Shown piece after piece: positions 42,718 to 52,374 of a stretch of 64,000 nt of DNA. This DNA comes from Saccharothrix algeriensis (GTDB lineage: Bacteria > Actinomycetota > Actinomycetes > Mycobacteriales > Pseudonocardiaceae): assembly GCF_016907655.1 (NCBI RefSeq), contig NZ_JAFBCL010000001.1, positions 4,436,001-4,500,000 of the forward strand. Reading direction: 5' to 3'. Position numbers and translations under genes: made by a program. The notes beneath the pieces are model-generated. The model was not told where the DNA came from. It made no database searches and was given only the letters and a program-made list of their open reading frames with translations. Numbering within the stretch: the stretch's first letter is position 1; every line of letters starts with the position of its first letter.

Positions 42718-43500
42718 ATGAACATTGTCGTCCTGGTCAAGCAGGTGCCCGACACCTGGTCCGAGCGCAGGCTCTCCGACGCCGACCACACCCTCGACCG
42801 AGAGTCCGCGGACGCCGTGCTCGACGAGATCAACGAGCGGGCGGTCGAGGAGGCGCTGCTGCTCCAGGAGGCGCACGGCGGCGAGGTGACCGTCATCGCG
42901 ATGGGTCCCGACCGCGCCACCGACGCCATCCGCAAGGCGCTGTCCATGGGCGCGGACAAGGCGATCCACGTCAGCGACGGGGCCCTGCACGGGTCCGACG
43001 CGCTGACCACCGCCAAGGTGCTGGCCAAGGCCGTCGCCACGGTCGAGGGCTTCGACCTGGTGATCGCGGGCAACGAGGCGACCGACGGCCGCGCGGGCGC
43101 GGTGCCCGCCATCCTGGCCGAGCTGCTGGGCCTGCCGCAGGTCACCCAGGTCCGCAAGCTGTCCGTCGAGGGCGGCGTCATCACCGCGGAGCGGGAGACC
43201 GACGAGGGCCTGGCCTTCCTGGAGGCGAACCTGCCCGCCGTGGTCAGCGTGAACGAGAAGATCAACGAGCCGCGCTACCCCTCCTTCAAGGGCATCATGG
43301 CGGCGAAGAAGAAGCCCGTGACGACGCTGACGGTGGCGGACCTCGGGCTGGACGCGGGCGAGGTCGGCCTCGGCGCCGCGTGGTCGCAGGTGCTGGAGGC
43401 GGCTCCCAAGCCGCCGCGCAGCGCCGGTCAGCGCGTCGAGGACTCGGGTGACGGCGGTTCCAGGATCGCCGAGTACCTGGTCGGCCAGAAGCTCATCTGA
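42718..43500 (+). CDS. etfB: Electron transfer flavoprotein, beta subunit
   Basis: 260 residues. Begins MNIVVLVKQVPDTWSERRLS, with the AMP-binding fold and DLVIAGNEATDGRAGAVPAILAE, and LPAVVSVNEKINEPRYPSFKGIMAAKKK, the EtfB signature. Forms a heterodimer with EtfA, passing electrons from acyl-CoA dehydrogenases to the respiratory chain. ATG 42718 with AGGAGG-like sequence upstream. Position equals fixA (Rv3029c) in mycobacteria. Confidence 0.96.
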   Translation: MNIVVLVKQVPDTWSERRLSDADHTLDRESADAVLDEINERAVEEALLLQEAHGGEVTVIAMGPDRATDAIRKALSMGADKAIHVSDGALHGSDALTTAKVLAKAVATVEGFDLVIAGNEATDGRAGAVPAILAELLGLPQVTQVRKLSVEGGVITAERETDEGLAFLEANLPAVVSVNEKINEPRYPSFKGIMAAKKKPVTTLTVADLGLDAGEVGLGAAWSQVLEAAPKPPRSAGQRVEDSGDGGSRIAEYLVGQKLI

Positions 43501-43517
43501 AGGCGAGGAGCGAACGA

Positions 43518-44477
43518 ATGTCTGAGGTCCTGGTCCTCGTCGACCACGTCGACGGCGAGGTCAAGAAGGTCACCCATGAGCTTCTATCCGCCGCGCGCCG
43601 TCTCGGCGAGCCGTCCGCGGTGGTGGTCGGACCGCCCGGCGCCGCGGGCAAGGTGAAGGAGTCCCTGGCCCGCTACGGCGCGGCCAAGGTGTACGCGGCG
43701 GAGTCCGAGGACGCCCTGAACCACCTCGTGACGCCGAAGGTGGACGCGCTGGCGGCCGTCGCCGCCACCGCCTCCCCGGCGGCCGTGCTGGTGTCGGCGA
43801 CGCTGGAGGGCAAGGAGGTCGCGGGCCGGCTGGCCGCGCGCCTGGGCTCCGGCCTGCTCTACGACGTGGTCGACCTGGACGGCGAGGGCGTGGCCACGCA
43901 GTCGATCTTCGGTGGCGCGTACGCCGTCAAGTCCAGGGTCTCCGCCGGCGTCCCGGTCATCGCGGTGCGCCCCGGCGGCGTGGAGGCCGAGGAGGCGCCC
44001 GGCGACGCGGTCGAGCAGGCCGTGGAGCTGCCCGCCGCGGACGCGGCCAAGGTGACCCGGGTGACCGGCCGCGAGCCGGTCGTCGGCGGCGACCGCCCCG
44101 AGCTGACCGAGGCGTCGGTCGTGGTCTCCGGTGGCCGCGGCGTCGGCTCGGCGGAGAGCTTCGCCGTCGTGGAGCAGCTGGCCGACAGCCTGCACGCGGC
44201 CGTGGGCGCCTCGCGCGCCGCGGTGGACTCCGGCTACTACCCGCACCAGTTCCAGGTCGGCCAGACCGGCAAGACGGTCTCGCCGCAGCTGTACATCGCG
44301 CTGGGCATCTCCGGCGCGATCCAGCACCGCGCGGGCATGCAGACGTCCAAGACGATCATCGCGGTGAACAAGGACGCGGAAGCGCCGATCTTCGAGATCG
44401 CCGACTTCGGCGTGGTGGGCGACCTGTTCGCGGTGGCCCCGCAGCTCACCGAGGAAGTCGCCAAGCGCAAGGGCTGA
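43518..44477 (+). CDS. etfA: Electron transfer flavoprotein, alpha subunit
   Basis: 319 residues. C-terminal FAD-binding domain with [20 protein letters not shown], the loop [20 protein letters not shown] and [21 protein letters not shown]-terminal half is the EtfB-like domain. GAGGAG precedes ATG 43518, 17 bp behind etfB, so the two form one operon closed by a strong terminator. No separate EtfB-like fusion or ferredoxin gene is nearby. Confidence 0.96.
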   Translation: MSEVLVLVDHVDGEVKKVTHELLSAARRLGEPSAVVVGPPGAAGKVKESLARYGAAKVYAAESEDALNHLVTPKVDALAAVAATASPAAVLVSATLEGKEVAGRLAARLGSGLLYDVVDLDGEGVATQSIFGGAYAVKSRVSAGVPVIAVRPGGVEAEEAPGDAVEQAVELPAADAAKVTRVTGREPVVGGDRPELTEASVVVSGGRGVGSAESFAVVEQLADSLHAAVGASRAAVDSGYYPHQFQVGQTGKTVSPQLYIALGISGAIQHRAGMQTSKTIIAVNKDAEAPIFEIADFGVVGDLFAVAPQLTEEVAKRKG

Positions 44478-44487
44478 TCGTTTTCCC

Positions 44488-44528
44488 GGAAAGGGCCGCG
44501 ACCGCTTTCGGCGGTCGCGGCCCTTTCC
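44488..44528 (+). terminator. Perfect 18-bp terminator hairpin after etfA
   Basis: GGAAAGGGCCGCGACCGC (44488-44505) is the exact complement of 44511-44528 (GCGGTCGCGGCCCTTTCC) around the loop TTTCG, starting 10 bp behind the etfA stop. A short T-run (TTTT) lies upstream, not downstream. Confidence 0.88.
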
Positions 44529-44621
44529 GCATTCCCGCGCACCAGGGTTTCACCGACCTGCCACCGATGCGTCATGGGAACGACCTGCTGTCGGTCGCCG
44601 TCGGGTCGGTACACCAGACCC

Positions 44622-45395
44622 ATGACGCAGCCTCAACTGCTTGTCAGCACCGGGGAGACCGCCGCGGCCGACGCGCCGCGCTACTCCCTGCTCGTCGCCC
44701 GCGACAGCGCCGAGGTGGTGGCCGCGCAGAAACTGCGGCACCAGGTCTTCGCCGGTGAGATGGGCGCGACCCTGCACTCCCCGATCGCCGGCCACGACGT
44801 CGACGCCTTCGACGAGCACTGCGACCACCTCGTGGTGCGCGACGACCGCACCGGCGAGATCGTCGGCACCTACCGGATGCTCCCGCCGGACCGCGCCGCC
44901 GCGGCGGGCCGGCTGTACTCCGACACCGAGTTCGACCTCGCCAACCTCGCCGACCTGCGGCCCTCCGTGGTGGAGACGGGCCGCTCCTGCGTGCACCCCG
45001 ACCACCGCAACGGCGCCGTGGTGTCGCTGGTGTGGGCCGGCATCGCCCGGTACATGCTGCTGTCGGGCCACTCCTGGCTGGTGGGCTGCGCCTCGGTGCC
45101 GCTGCACGAGGGCGGCTCGTACGCCGCGGGCGTGTGGGACCAGGTGCGCGCCAAGCACTACGCGCCCGAGCGGTACCGCGTCACGCCGCTGCGCCCGTGG
45201 GACGTGGACGCGGCGCCGCGGCCCGCGAAGGCCGTCCTGCCGCCGCTGCTGAAGGGCTACCTGCGGCTGGGCGCGTGGGTGTGCGGGCGGCCGGCGCTGG
45301 ACCCGGACTTCGGCGTGGCGGACCTGCTGGTGCTGCTGGGCATGGAGCACGTCGACCAGCGCTACCTGAAGTTCTTCCTGGGCGAGACGTCGTGA
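44622..45395 (+). CDS. GNAT-fold N-acyltransferase (OlsB-like)
   Basis: 257 residues. The pattern [33 protein letters not shown] and [23 protein letters not shown] followed by the C-terminal [19 protein letters not shown] is that of ornithine N-acyltransferase OlsB and its relatives. It would attach a 3-hydroxyacyl chain to ornithine (lyso-ornithine lipid). ATG 44622 begins the conserved part; an ATG at 44574 is possible. The PlsC-like partner gene overlaps by 4 bp. Equivalent to Rv3027c by position. Confidence 0.85.
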   Translation: MTQPQLLVSTGETAAADAPRYSLLVARDSAEVVAAQKLRHQVFAGEMGATLHSPIAGHDVDAFDEHCDHLVVRDDRTGEIVGTYRMLPPDRAAAAGRLYSDTEFDLANLADLRPSVVETGRSCVHPDHRNGAVVSLVWAGIARYMLLSGHSWLVGCASVPLHEGGSYAAGVWDQVRAKHYAPERYRVTPLRPWDVDAAPRPAKAVLPPLLKGYLRLGAWVCGRPALDPDFGVADLLVLLGMEHVDQRYLKFFLGETS

Positions 45396-46264
45396 GCGCC
45401 GCCCACGCGTGGATGCCCGTCTCGCCCTGCGGCGACGGGTGCGTGGACCGCACGTCCGCGGGGGTGGGCGCGTGGCGCGTGTTGTGGCGGGTGTGCGCGG
45501 CGGTGACCGTGCTGCTGTGCGGCGCGCCGGTGGCCGCGGTGGCGCTGGCGACCCGCGGCCGGATCCGGGAGGCGGTGCTGCGGCGCTGGTTCCGCGCCCT
45601 GGTGCGGGCGTTCGGCGCGCGGCTGTCGGTGGTGGGCGGCCCGCTGTTCCAGGCGACGCCGGGCCGCGGGGTGCTGGTGGTGAGCAACCACGTGTCGTGG
45701 CTGGACGAGCTGGCGATCGACGCGGTGCAGCCGATCCGGATGGTGGCCAAGCGGGACATCCGGGACTGGCCCGTGCTGGGCCGGCTGATCACCGCGGCGC
45801 GGACGGTCTACCTGGACCGGGAGCGGCTGTCGCTGCTGCCCGGCACGGTGGCCGAGCTGGCCGCGGCGCTGCGCGAGGGCGCGGCGGTCGGCATCCACGC
45901 GGAGGGCACCACGTGGTGCGGCCTGGCGTCCGGGCGCTACCGGCCCGCGCTGTTCCAGGCGGCGCTGGACGCCGGCGTCCCCGTGCGGCCCGTCGTGCTG
46001 CGCTACCTGGTGGCCGGCGCGCCGACGACCAGGGCGGCGTTCGTCGGGTCGGACACGCTGGTGGACTCCCTGCGGCGGGTGCTGCGGACGCGCGGGCTGG
46101 TCGTCGAGGTGCACGTGCTGGACGAGGTCGCGCCCGGTCGCGCCGGCACCCGGCGGGAGCTGGCCGCGCTGGTGCAGGGCGAGGCCGAGCGGGTCCTCGG
46201 CGGCGCCCTGCCGGTGCCCGCGCAGCGCGTGCACGGGACGAGCGCGCAGCGCCAGGCGGCGTGA
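45392..46264 (+). CDS. 1-acyl-glycerol-phosphate acyltransferase family (PlsC/OlsA-like)
   Basis: 290 residues. Motif I is NHVSWLDE (H-x4-D), motif III HAEGTTWCG, with the membrane-associated segment VCAAVTVLLCGAPVAAVALA near the N-terminus. Following an OlsB-like gene with a GTGA overlap, it most likely acylates lyso-ornithine lipid (OlsA) or lysophosphatidate. GTG 45392 lies inside the overlap. A 12-bp hairpin follows. Confidence 0.88.
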   Translation: MSAAHAWMPVSPCGDGCVDRTSAGVGAWRVLWRVCAAVTVLLCGAPVAAVALATRGRIREAVLRRWFRALVRAFGARLSVVGGPLFQATPGRGVLVVSNHVSWLDELAIDAVQPIRMVAKRDIRDWPVLGRLITAARTVYLDRERLSLLPGTVAELAAALREGAAVGIHAEGTTWCGLASGRYRPALFQAALDAGVPVRPVVLRYLVAGAPTTRAAFVGSDTLVDSLRRVLRTRGLVVEVHVLDEVAPGRAGTRRELAALVQGEAERVLGGALPVPAQRVHGTSAQRQAA

Positions 46265-46279
46265 CGCCGCACGAGCCAC

Positions 46280-46311
46280 GGCGGGGGCGCGGTCGCCTAC
46301 GCGCCCCCGCC
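46280..46311. terminator. Hairpin terminator after the OlsA-like gene
   Basis: GGCGGGGGCGCG (46280-46291) pairs exactly with CGCGCCCCCGCC (46300-46311) around GTCGCCTA, 15 bp after the stop codon. It separates the acyltransferase pair from the MFS gene. Confidence 0.7.
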
Positions 46312-46404
46312 CTGCCCGTGCCGGGAGGCGCGCGGGGGTGCGGGTCGCCCGTCCCGCCTCGCGCGCCCGGCGGTGTGAGCGCGGTCGTACCGGGCCATAT
46401 CGCC

Positions 46405-46435
46405 TTGACCTGGACCCAGGTCGAGGTTGAAGACT
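46405..46435 (+). promoter_or_regulatory. MerR-type promoter with 19-bp spacer and dyad
   Basis: TTGACC (46405-46410) and AAGACT (46430-46435) are separated by 19 bp, the long spacer characteristic of MerR-family-activated promoters. Within it lies the perfect dyad GACCTGG-AC-CCAGGTC (46407-46422). The -10 ends seven bases before the GTG start of the MFS gene, so the message is probably leaderless. No MerR gene is in the window. Confidence 0.6.
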
Positions 46436-46442
46436 CTGCGTC

Positions 46443-47828
46443 GTGACGACGACCGGTGCGGGGAACGAGTCGGGGACCTCGGGCAGGGGCAGGCTGTGGG
46501 CGCCCGAGCGGCGGGGGCCCACGGCCGGGATAGTCCTGCTCGTCACCCTGCTGGCGTTCGAGAACATGGGCGTCAGCACGGCGATGCCGCGCATGGTCGC
46601 CGAGCTGGGCGGCGACGAGCTGTACGCGTGGCCGTTCCTGGCCTTCCTCGCCGCCAGCGTGGTCGCCACCGTCCTGTCCGGCCGGCTCAGCGACCTGCGC
46701 GGGCCCCGGCCCAGCCTGCTGGTCGGCCCCGCGACGTTCCTGGTGGGCCTGCTGGTCGCGGGCACGGCGCAGGACATGGCGCAGCTGCTGCTCGGGCGGG
46801 TGCTCCAGGGCCTGGGCGGCGGCGCGCAGGTGGTCGCGGTCTACGTGCTGATCGGGCTGGTCTACCCGGAGCGGGACCGGCCGGCCGTGTTCGGCCTGCT
46901 GTCCAGCGCCTGGGTGGTGCCCTCGCTGGTCGGCCCCGCGCTGTCGGGGTGGCTGACCGAGACGCTGTCCTGGCGCTGGGTGTTCCTCGGCCTCGCGCCG
47001 CTGGTGCTGCTCGGCGTGCTGCTGCTGGTCCCGGTCCTGCGCAGGCTGCCCGAGCACCGGTCGGACCCGGACCGGCGCCGGGGGCTGCCGACGGCCGCGC
47101 TGGCCGCCGGCGCGGGCGTGGTCGGCCTGAGCTGGGCCGCCCAGCACCCGTCCGGGGTGAACCTGCTGGTGGGCGCGGCGGGGTTGGCGGTGCTGGCGCC
47201 CGCGCTGCGCGTGCTGCTGCCCCGGGGCACGCTCCGGGCCCGTCCCGGGCTGCCGGCGACGATCCTGGCGCGCGGGCTGCTGGCCGGGTCGTTCTTCGCC
47301 ACCGAGGCGTTCATCCCGCTCACCCTCACCGCCGTGCACGGCTACTCGGCCATCGCCGCCGGCATCCCGCTGACGCTGACCGCGATCGGCTGGTCCAGCG
47401 CCGCGTGGTGGCAGTCCCGCAAGCCCGACGTCCCGCGCGCCAAGCTCGTCCGCTGGGGGTTCGCGCTCAACGCGGTGGGCATCGCCGGGGTGACCCTCAT
47501 CGCACCGCCCTGGGGCCCGGCGTGGATCACACCCCTGCTGTGGGCCACGGCGGGCGCGGGCATGGGGCTGGCGATGTCGAGCCTGAGCGTGCTCACGCTG
47601 GGCGCGTCCAGTGACGTCGACCGGGGCTTCAACTCCGCGGCGCTGCAGATCAGCGACATGCTGGGGTCCGCGCTGCTGGTCGGCCTGGGCGGTGTGCTGG
47701 TCGCCACGTTCGCCTCCACGCAGGCCCCGACGGCGGCCGTCGTGCCGTTCGACCTGCTGATGGCGGGTGTCGCCGTCCTCGGTGCCGTGCTCACCCGGCG
47801 ACTGGGCCGGGCTACCCTGGACGACTGA
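46443..47828 (+). CDS. MFS drug-type exporter
   Basis: 461 residues with 12-14 predicted helices. Motifs [15 protein letters not shown] (loop 2-3), [16 protein letters not shown] and [14 protein letters not shown] (motif C of antiporters) place it among DHA-type drug:H+ exporters. GTG 46443 is directly behind a MerR-type promoter. It interrupts an order otherwise shared with mycobacteria, and its stop overlaps the cysteine desulfurase start (TGATG), so induction would also affect that operon. Substrate unknown. Confidence 0.88.
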   Translation: MTTTGAGNESGTSGRGRLWAPERRGPTAGIVLLVTLLAFENMGVSTAMPRMVAELGGDELYAWPFLAFLAASVVATVLSGRLSDLRGPRPSLLVGPATFLVGLLVAGTAQDMAQLLLGRVLQGLGGGAQVVAVYVLIGLVYPERDRPAVFGLLSSAWVVPSLVGPALSGWLTETLSWRWVFLGLAPLVLLGVLLLVPVLRRLPEHRSDPDRRRGLPTAALAAGAGVVGLSWAAQHPSGVNLLVGAAGLAVLAPALRVLLPRGTLRARPGLPATILARGLLAGSFFATEAFIPLTLTAVHGYSAIAAGIPLTLTAIGWSSAAWWQSRKPDVPRAKLVRWGFALNAVGIAGVTLIAPPWGPAWITPLLWATAGAGMGLAMSSLSVLTLGASSDVDRGFNSAALQISDMLGSALLVGLGGVLVATFASTQAPTAAVVPFDLLMAGVAVLGAVLTRRLGRATLDD

Positions 47829-49024
47829 TGGCCTACTTCGACCATGCCGCCACGACCCCGGTGCTGCCCGCGGCGATCGAGGCGATGACCAGGGCGTTGT
47901 CCACCACGGGCAACGCCTCGTCGCTGCACACCTCGGGCCGGCGGGCGCGGCGGGCGGTCGAGGAGGCCCGCGAGGACATCGCGGACGCCCTGGGCGCGCG
48001 GCCCTCCGAGGTGATCTTCACCAGCGGCGGGACGGAGAGCGACAACCTCGCGGTCAAGGGCCTGTACTGGGCGCGCCGCCGCGCGGGCCGCCGCCGCGTC
48101 GTGGCCTCCAGCGTCGAGCACCACGCCGTGCTGGACACCGTGCAGTGGCTGGCCGAGCACGAGGGCGCCGAGGTCACCTGGGTCGAGCCGGACGCGCTGG
48201 GCCGGATCACGCCCGGCGCGCTGCGCGACGTGCTGGACGACGACGTGGCGCTGGTGACGGCCATGTGGGCCAACAACGAGGTCGGCACGATCAACCCGGT
48301 GCGCGAGCTGGCCGCGGAGGCCGCCGCGCGCGGCATCCCGTTCCACACCGACGCCGTGCAGGCGATCGGCGCGGTGCCGGTGGCGTTCGCCGAGTCCGGC
48401 GCGAGCGCGCTGACGCTGACCGGGCACAAGATCGGCGGCCCCTACGGCGTCGGCGTGCTGCTGCTGGGGCGGGACGTGCCCGTGACGCCGCTGCTGCACG
48501 GCGGCGGGCAGGAGCGGGACGTGCGGTCGGGCACGCTGGACGTGCCGGCCATCGCCGGCCTCGCCGCGGCGGTGCGCGACGCGGTCACCGCGCAGCTGGC
48601 GCGGGTGGGCGAGCTGGCCGCGCTGCGCGACGAGCTGGTCGCCGCGGTGCGGCGCGCGGTGCCGGAGGCGGTGCTCAACGGCGACCCGGTGCACCGGCTG
48701 GCGGGCAACGCGCACCTGACCTTCCCCGGCTGCGAGGGCGACAGCCTGCTGATGCTGCTGGACGCCAAGGGCGTCGAGTGCTCGACCGGGTCGGCGTGCA
48801 CGGCGGGCGTCGCGCAGCCGAGCCACGTGCTGCTGGCGATGGGCGTGGACCCGGTGTCGGCGCGCGGCTCGCTGCGGTTCTCGCTCGGCCACACCTCGAC
48901 CGCCCAGGAGGTGCGGGAGCTGGCCGAGGTGATCGGACCGGTGGTGGAGCGGGCCCGCACGGCGGGCATCGCGGGGTTGAGGCGGCTCGCCGGCGCGGGC
49001 CGCCGGCCCCGGACGGAGGTGTGA
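47828..49024 (+). CDS. iscS: Cysteine desulfurase (IscS/NifS type)
   Basis: 398-residue PLP enzyme. N-terminal [15 protein letters not shown], substrate region HTDAVQAIG, Schiff-base Lys in [11 protein letters not shown], and the persulfide Cys in the flexible loop [12 protein letters not shown]. It removes sulfur from cysteine for tRNA thiolation and other acceptors. It lies 6 bp before mnmA, which uses the sulfur. In mycobacteria the same pair is Rv3025c-Rv3024c. Confidence 0.95.
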   Translation: MAYFDHAATTPVLPAAIEAMTRALSTTGNASSLHTSGRRARRAVEEAREDIADALGARPSEVIFTSGGTESDNLAVKGLYWARRRAGRRRVVASSVEHHAVLDTVQWLAEHEGAEVTWVEPDALGRITPGALRDVLDDDVALVTAMWANNEVGTINPVRELAAEAAARGIPFHTDAVQAIGAVPVAFAESGASALTLTGHKIGGPYGVGVLLLGRDVPVTPLLHGGGQERDVRSGTLDVPAIAGLAAAVRDAVTAQLARVGELAALRDELVAAVRRAVPEAVLNGDPVHRLAGNAHLTFPGCEGDSLLMLLDAKGVECSTGSACTAGVAQPSHVLLAMGVDPVSARGSLRFSLGHTSTAQEVRELAEVIGPVVERARTAGIAGLRRLAGAGRRPRTEV

Positions 49025-49029
49025 GCGGG

Positions 49030-50112
49030 ATGCGGGTGCTGGCGGCGATGAGCGGCGGGGTGGACTCCGCCGTGGCCGCGGCGCGGGCGGTGGCGGCCGG
49101 GCACGACGTGACCGGCGTGCACCTGGCGCTGTCGGCGAAGCCGGGCACGTTGCGCACCGGCGCGCGGGGCTGCTGCACGATCGAGGACGCGCGGGACGCC
49201 CGCCGGGCCGCCGACGTGCTGGGCATCCCGTTCTACGTGTGGGACTTCGCCGAGCGGTTCACCGAGGACGTGGTGGAGGACTTCGTCGCGGAGTACGCGG
49301 CGGGCCGCACGCCCAACCCGTGCCTGCGGTGCAACGAGCGGATCAAGTTCGAAGCGCTGCTGGACAAGGCGATCGGGCTGGGCTTCGACGCGGTGTGCAC
49401 CGGGCACTACGCCCGGCTGTCCGCCGAGGGCGGCCGGCCGGAGCTGCGGCGCAGCGCCGACGACGGCAAGGACCAGTCCTACGTGCTGGCCTCGCTGACC
49501 GACGAGCAGCTGGCGCACGCGCTGTTCCCGCTGGGCGGCTCGACCAAGGCCGAGGTCCGGGCGGAGGCGGCGCGGCGCGGCCTCCAGGTGGCGGAGAAGC
49601 CCGACAGCCACGACATCTGCTTCATCCCCGACGGCGACACGCGGGGCTTCCTGGCCGGGCGGCTGGGCGAGCAGCCCGGCCTGCTGGTGGACGACGCGAC
49701 CGGCGCGGTGCTGGGCAGGCACGCCGGCGTGCACGAGTTCACCGTGGGCCAGCGCAAGGGGCTGGGCATCGACGCGCCCGCGCCGGACGGCCGCCCGCGC
49801 TACGTGCTGTCGCTGGAGCCGGTGTCGGGCACCGTCCGGGTCGGCTCGGCGGAGCGGCTGGCCGTGACCGAGATCGTGGCGCACCGGCCGGTGACCCGGG
49901 TCGATTTCGACGGGCCGGTGGAGTGCGTGGCGCAGGTCCGCGCGCACGGCGGGTGCGCGCCGGCCGTGGCCGAGCTGGTGGGCGGCGAGCTGCTGGTGCG
50001 CCTGCGGGAGCCGCTGAGCGGGGTGGCCCCGGGCCAGGCGGTCGCGGTGTACCGGCCGGACGCGGCGGGCGACCTGGTGCTGGCCAGCGCGACCATCGGC
50101 GCCACGCGCTGA
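49030..50112 (+). CDS. mnmA: tRNA-specific 2-thiouridylase
   Basis: 360 residues. PP-loop [11 protein letters not shown], nucleophile Cys in [14 protein letters not shown], second Cys in [11 protein letters not shown], and the C-terminal beta domains beginning [10 protein letters not shown]. It makes 2-thiouridine at the wobble position of tRNAs for Lys, Glu and Gln with sulfur passed from the cysteine desulfurase. ATG 49030 gives the family start [13 protein letters not shown] 49021 would add three residues. Confidence 0.96.
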   Translation: MRVLAAMSGGVDSAVAAARAVAAGHDVTGVHLALSAKPGTLRTGARGCCTIEDARDARRAADVLGIPFYVWDFAERFTEDVVEDFVAEYAAGRTPNPCLRCNERIKFEALLDKAIGLGFDAVCTGHYARLSAEGGRPELRRSADDGKDQSYVLASLTDEQLAHALFPLGGSTKAEVRAEAARRGLQVAEKPDSHDICFIPDGDTRGFLAGRLGEQPGLLVDDATGAVLGRHAGVHEFTVGQRKGLGIDAPAPDGRPRYVLSLEPVSGTVRVGSAERLAVTEIVAHRPVTRVDFDGPVECVAQVRAHGGCAPAVAELVGGELLVRLREPLSGVAPGQAVAVYRPDAAGDLVLASATIGATR

Positions 50113-50117
50113 TCCCG

Positions 50118-50141
50118 GGCCGCCCGTTCGACAGGGCGGCC
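50118..50141. terminator. Hairpin between convergent mnmA and DUF6584 genes
   Basis: GGCCGCCC (50118-50125) pairs with GGGCGGCC (50134-50141) around GTTCGACA, six bases behind the mnmA stop. Confidence 0.6.
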
Positions 50142-50196
50142 GGGTCACCCTTCCGACGCAGCGGGCCGCCCAGCCGGCGTGGCGGCCGGACCGCGC

Positions 50197-50697
50197 CTAC
50201 CCGGCGAACCACCGGACGACCCACAGGACGAGGGTCACCGCGCCGACCACGAAGCACAGCAGCACCAGCACCACGCCGAGCAGCACCAGGGCGTTGACGA
50301 CCCACGAGGAGTCCCGGTCGTCGGCCGCGGCGAGGTCGGCGCGCACCCGCTCGGCCACCGCGCCCCGCAGCGCCAGCAGCCTCGTCCGCGCGGTCTCCGC
50401 GGTCGCCTCGCCGCCGACCCAGTTGAGCGCCGCGAGGCGGGCCTCGGGCGTGCGGTAGGCGCGCTCGAAGGCCGCCACCTCCCGCTCGTCGCGCTCGTCG
50501 GACAGGTACGCCCACCGGCCGGCCTGCGCGGTGTCGCCGAGCGCGCGGTAGACCTCGGCGAGCCGCTCCCGCAGGTCGAGCCGGTCCGGGAAGCTGGTGA
50601 CGAGGCCGACCAGCCGTTGCCGGGCCCTCAGCACGCTGGCCAGGTCACCGCGCTCGACCTCCTCGGCGGCCTTGCGCAGCGTCAGCTCGACAGGCAT
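50197..50697 (-). CDS. DUF6584-type protein with C-terminal membrane helix
   Basis: 166 residues. The N-terminus VELTLRKAAEEVERGDLASV leads into ARQRLVGLVTSFPDRLDLRERLAEVYRALGD, a TPR-like region followed by AGRWAYLSDERDEREVAAFERAY, matching the actinobacterial DUF6584 pattern. One helix at the C-terminus (VVNALVLLGVVLVLLCFVVG) would anchor it. ATG 50697 and an in-frame ATG at 50706 are both possible. Function unknown. Confidence 0.78.
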   Translation of the reverse strand: MPVELTLRKAAEEVERGDLASVLRARQRLVGLVTSFPDRLDLRERLAEVYRALGDTAQAGRWAYLSDERDEREVAAFERAYRTPEARLAALNWVGGEATAETARTRLLALRGAVAERVRADLAAADDRDSSWVVNALVLLGVVLVLLCFVVGAVTLVLWVVRWFAG

Positions 50698-50738
50698 GAC
50701 CCCCATCGTCCCAGCGGGCGCAACCGTAGGATCGGCGG

Positions 50739-51914
50739 GTGATCGGGGTGTCGGTGGTCGCGTTCGGCCTGGCCTGGTGGCTGGGCCTGTACCTGCTGGC
50801 GCGCGACCCGCGCAAGCCCGTGCTGCGGCGCGCTTCCGCCGGTCTCGTCGCGTACGCGGCGGCGCTCGCGCTGCCCGTCCCGCCGGTCGTGCTGGCGGTG
50901 CCGGCGGTGGCCTGGACGGGCGCGATCGCGTGCGGCCTGGCCCCGCGCCACGACCGCTGGTGGCGGTGGGGCGCGGCGCCGCTGCTGGTCGTCGCGTGGT
51001 TCCTGCCCGCGGTGGTGCTGGCGCCGCTGGCCGCGGCGCTGGCCCTGCACCTGCGCGCGCGGCGGACGCTGCTGGGCGTGGCGACGCTGATGTTCCTGCT
51101 CGGCTCGGCCCTGGTGCTGACCGGGCCGGCGCCGCCGGTGTGGCTGGTCGCGGCGATCGGGGTGGACCTGCTGCTGTTCGGCGTGCTGGTGGCGGTGCGC
51201 GACGCGTTCGAGGAGGGCGAGGCGATCCGGGCGGACCTGGCGCGCTCGCTGGCCGCGTCGGCGGGCATGGCGCTGGTGTTCGGCGGCCAGGTGGCGCTGT
51301 TCCTCGACGACCGGCTCGCGCCGCTGCTGTACGGGACGGTGGCGGCGGCGATCGCGTTCCAGGTCCTGGCCAACCCGCTGGCGGCGCTGGTGGACCGGGT
51401 CGCGGTGCCTGCGGTCGCCGCCGAGCGGGCCGAGCTGCGCGAGGCCGCCGACGCCCTGCCGCGCCGCGCGCCGCTGGCCGACGAGGCGGATTTCGCGAAG
51501 CTGACCAGGCGCGCCCTGAGCAGTTACGGCGATCTCGGGAAACTGGTCGCCAGCCCCCTGGTGGACCTGCCGGTGATCACTCGGCGGCTCGCCGCGCGGG
51601 GCGCCCCGGACCAACCGCTGGAACGCGCCGCGGAATTGAAGGCGCTGCTCCTGGAGAGCATCCAGCGGCTCAAGCCCCGGGACGGCGACTTCGGCACCAG
51701 CGACGAATGGCGGCACTACAACGCGCTGTACTTCTACTACGTGGTCGGAATTCGACCCTACTCGCGCCGGACCAAGCGGGAGGACCTGGACGCGGTCGGT
51801 CGCCGGGCGCTGGCGTGGTTCGTCGACCAGGTGCCGGAGCGGACCCTGCACAACTGGCAGAACGCGGGGGCGAAGCTGGTGGCCGCGGACCTGTCCGCCC
51901 AGGTCGTGCCCTGA
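50739..51914 (+). CDS. Membrane protein with cytoplasmic C-terminal domain, unknown
   Basis: 391 residues. The N-terminal 215 residues form about eight hydrophobic segments (VVAFGLAWWLGLYLL, WWRWGAAPLLVVAWFL, VWLVAAIGVDLLLFGVLVAV). The remaining 170 residues are soluble: AELREAADALPRRAPL, ALSSYGDLGKLVASPLVDLP, DFGTSDEWRHYNALYFYYVV, GIRPYSRRTKRED, WFVDQVPERTLHNWQNAGA. The C-terminal domain looks conserved but I cannot name it. The divergent DUF6584 gene starts 41 bp away. Codon use becomes less biased in the C-terminal third. Confidence 0.75.
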   Translation: MIGVSVVAFGLAWWLGLYLLARDPRKPVLRRASAGLVAYAAALALPVPPVVLAVPAVAWTGAIACGLAPRHDRWWRWGAAPLLVVAWFLPAVVLAPLAAALALHLRARRTLLGVATLMFLLGSALVLTGPAPPVWLVAAIGVDLLLFGVLVAVRDAFEEGEAIRADLARSLAASAGMALVFGGQVALFLDDRLAPLLYGTVAAAIAFQVLANPLAALVDRVAVPAVAAERAELREAADALPRRAPLADEADFAKLTRRALSSYGDLGKLVASPLVDLPVITRRLAARGAPDQPLERAAELKALLLESIQRLKPRDGDFGTSDEWRHYNALYFYYVVGIRPYSRRTKREDLDAVGRRALAWFVDQVPERTLHNWQNAGAKLVAADLSAQVVP

Positions 51915-51980
51915 GAACCGGCAGTCGCCGGCAGTGTTCGCCGTCGTGCCGGCAGTGGATCGGGCCCTAGCTTCGGGGCC

Positions 51981-52358
51981 ATGACGACAACTGCTGCGAA
52001 CACCGACGGCTTCCTCCGCTTCGCCCTCAGGCTCGACGGCGTCGCCTCGGGCGGACTGGGGCTGCTGGCACTGCTGGTCGACGCCCCGCTGGGGTTGCCG
52101 CGTGGCCTCGTGATCGGCCTCGGCGCATTCCTCGTCGCCTACGGGGCGGGTGTTTTCCTGCTCGGCACGCGGCTGGTCCGCCCGTTGGTCGGCGTGGTCG
52201 TGATCGGCAATTTCGTGTGGGTGGTGGACAGTTTCCTGACCGCCTTCGCGGGGTGGTTCCCGGTGACCGGCTTGGGCGTTTTCCTGATCGTGGCGCAAGC
52301 GGTCGCCGTGCTCGGTTTCATCGTCCTGCAGGTGATCGGTCTGCGCCGCGCGGCCTGA
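51981..52358 (+). CDS. Small four-helix membrane protein
   Basis: 125 residues with four hydrophobic segments (ASGGLGLLALLVDAPLGL, LVIGLGAFLVAYGAGVFLL, PLVGVVVIGNFVWVVDSFL, LGVFLIVAQAVAVLGFIVL). The layout resembles SPW-like or DoxX-unrelated small integral membrane proteins seen in actinobacteria. No functional residue set is visible. ATG 51981, 66 bp behind the preceding gene. Confidence 0.75.
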   Translation: MTTTAANTDGFLRFALRLDGVASGGLGLLALLVDAPLGLPRGLVIGLGAFLVAYGAGVFLLGTRLVRPLVGVVVIGNFVWVVDSFLTAFAGWFPVTGLGVFLIVAQAVAVLGFIVLQVIGLRRAA

Positions 52359-52374
52359 CCGACCGCACCCCCTC

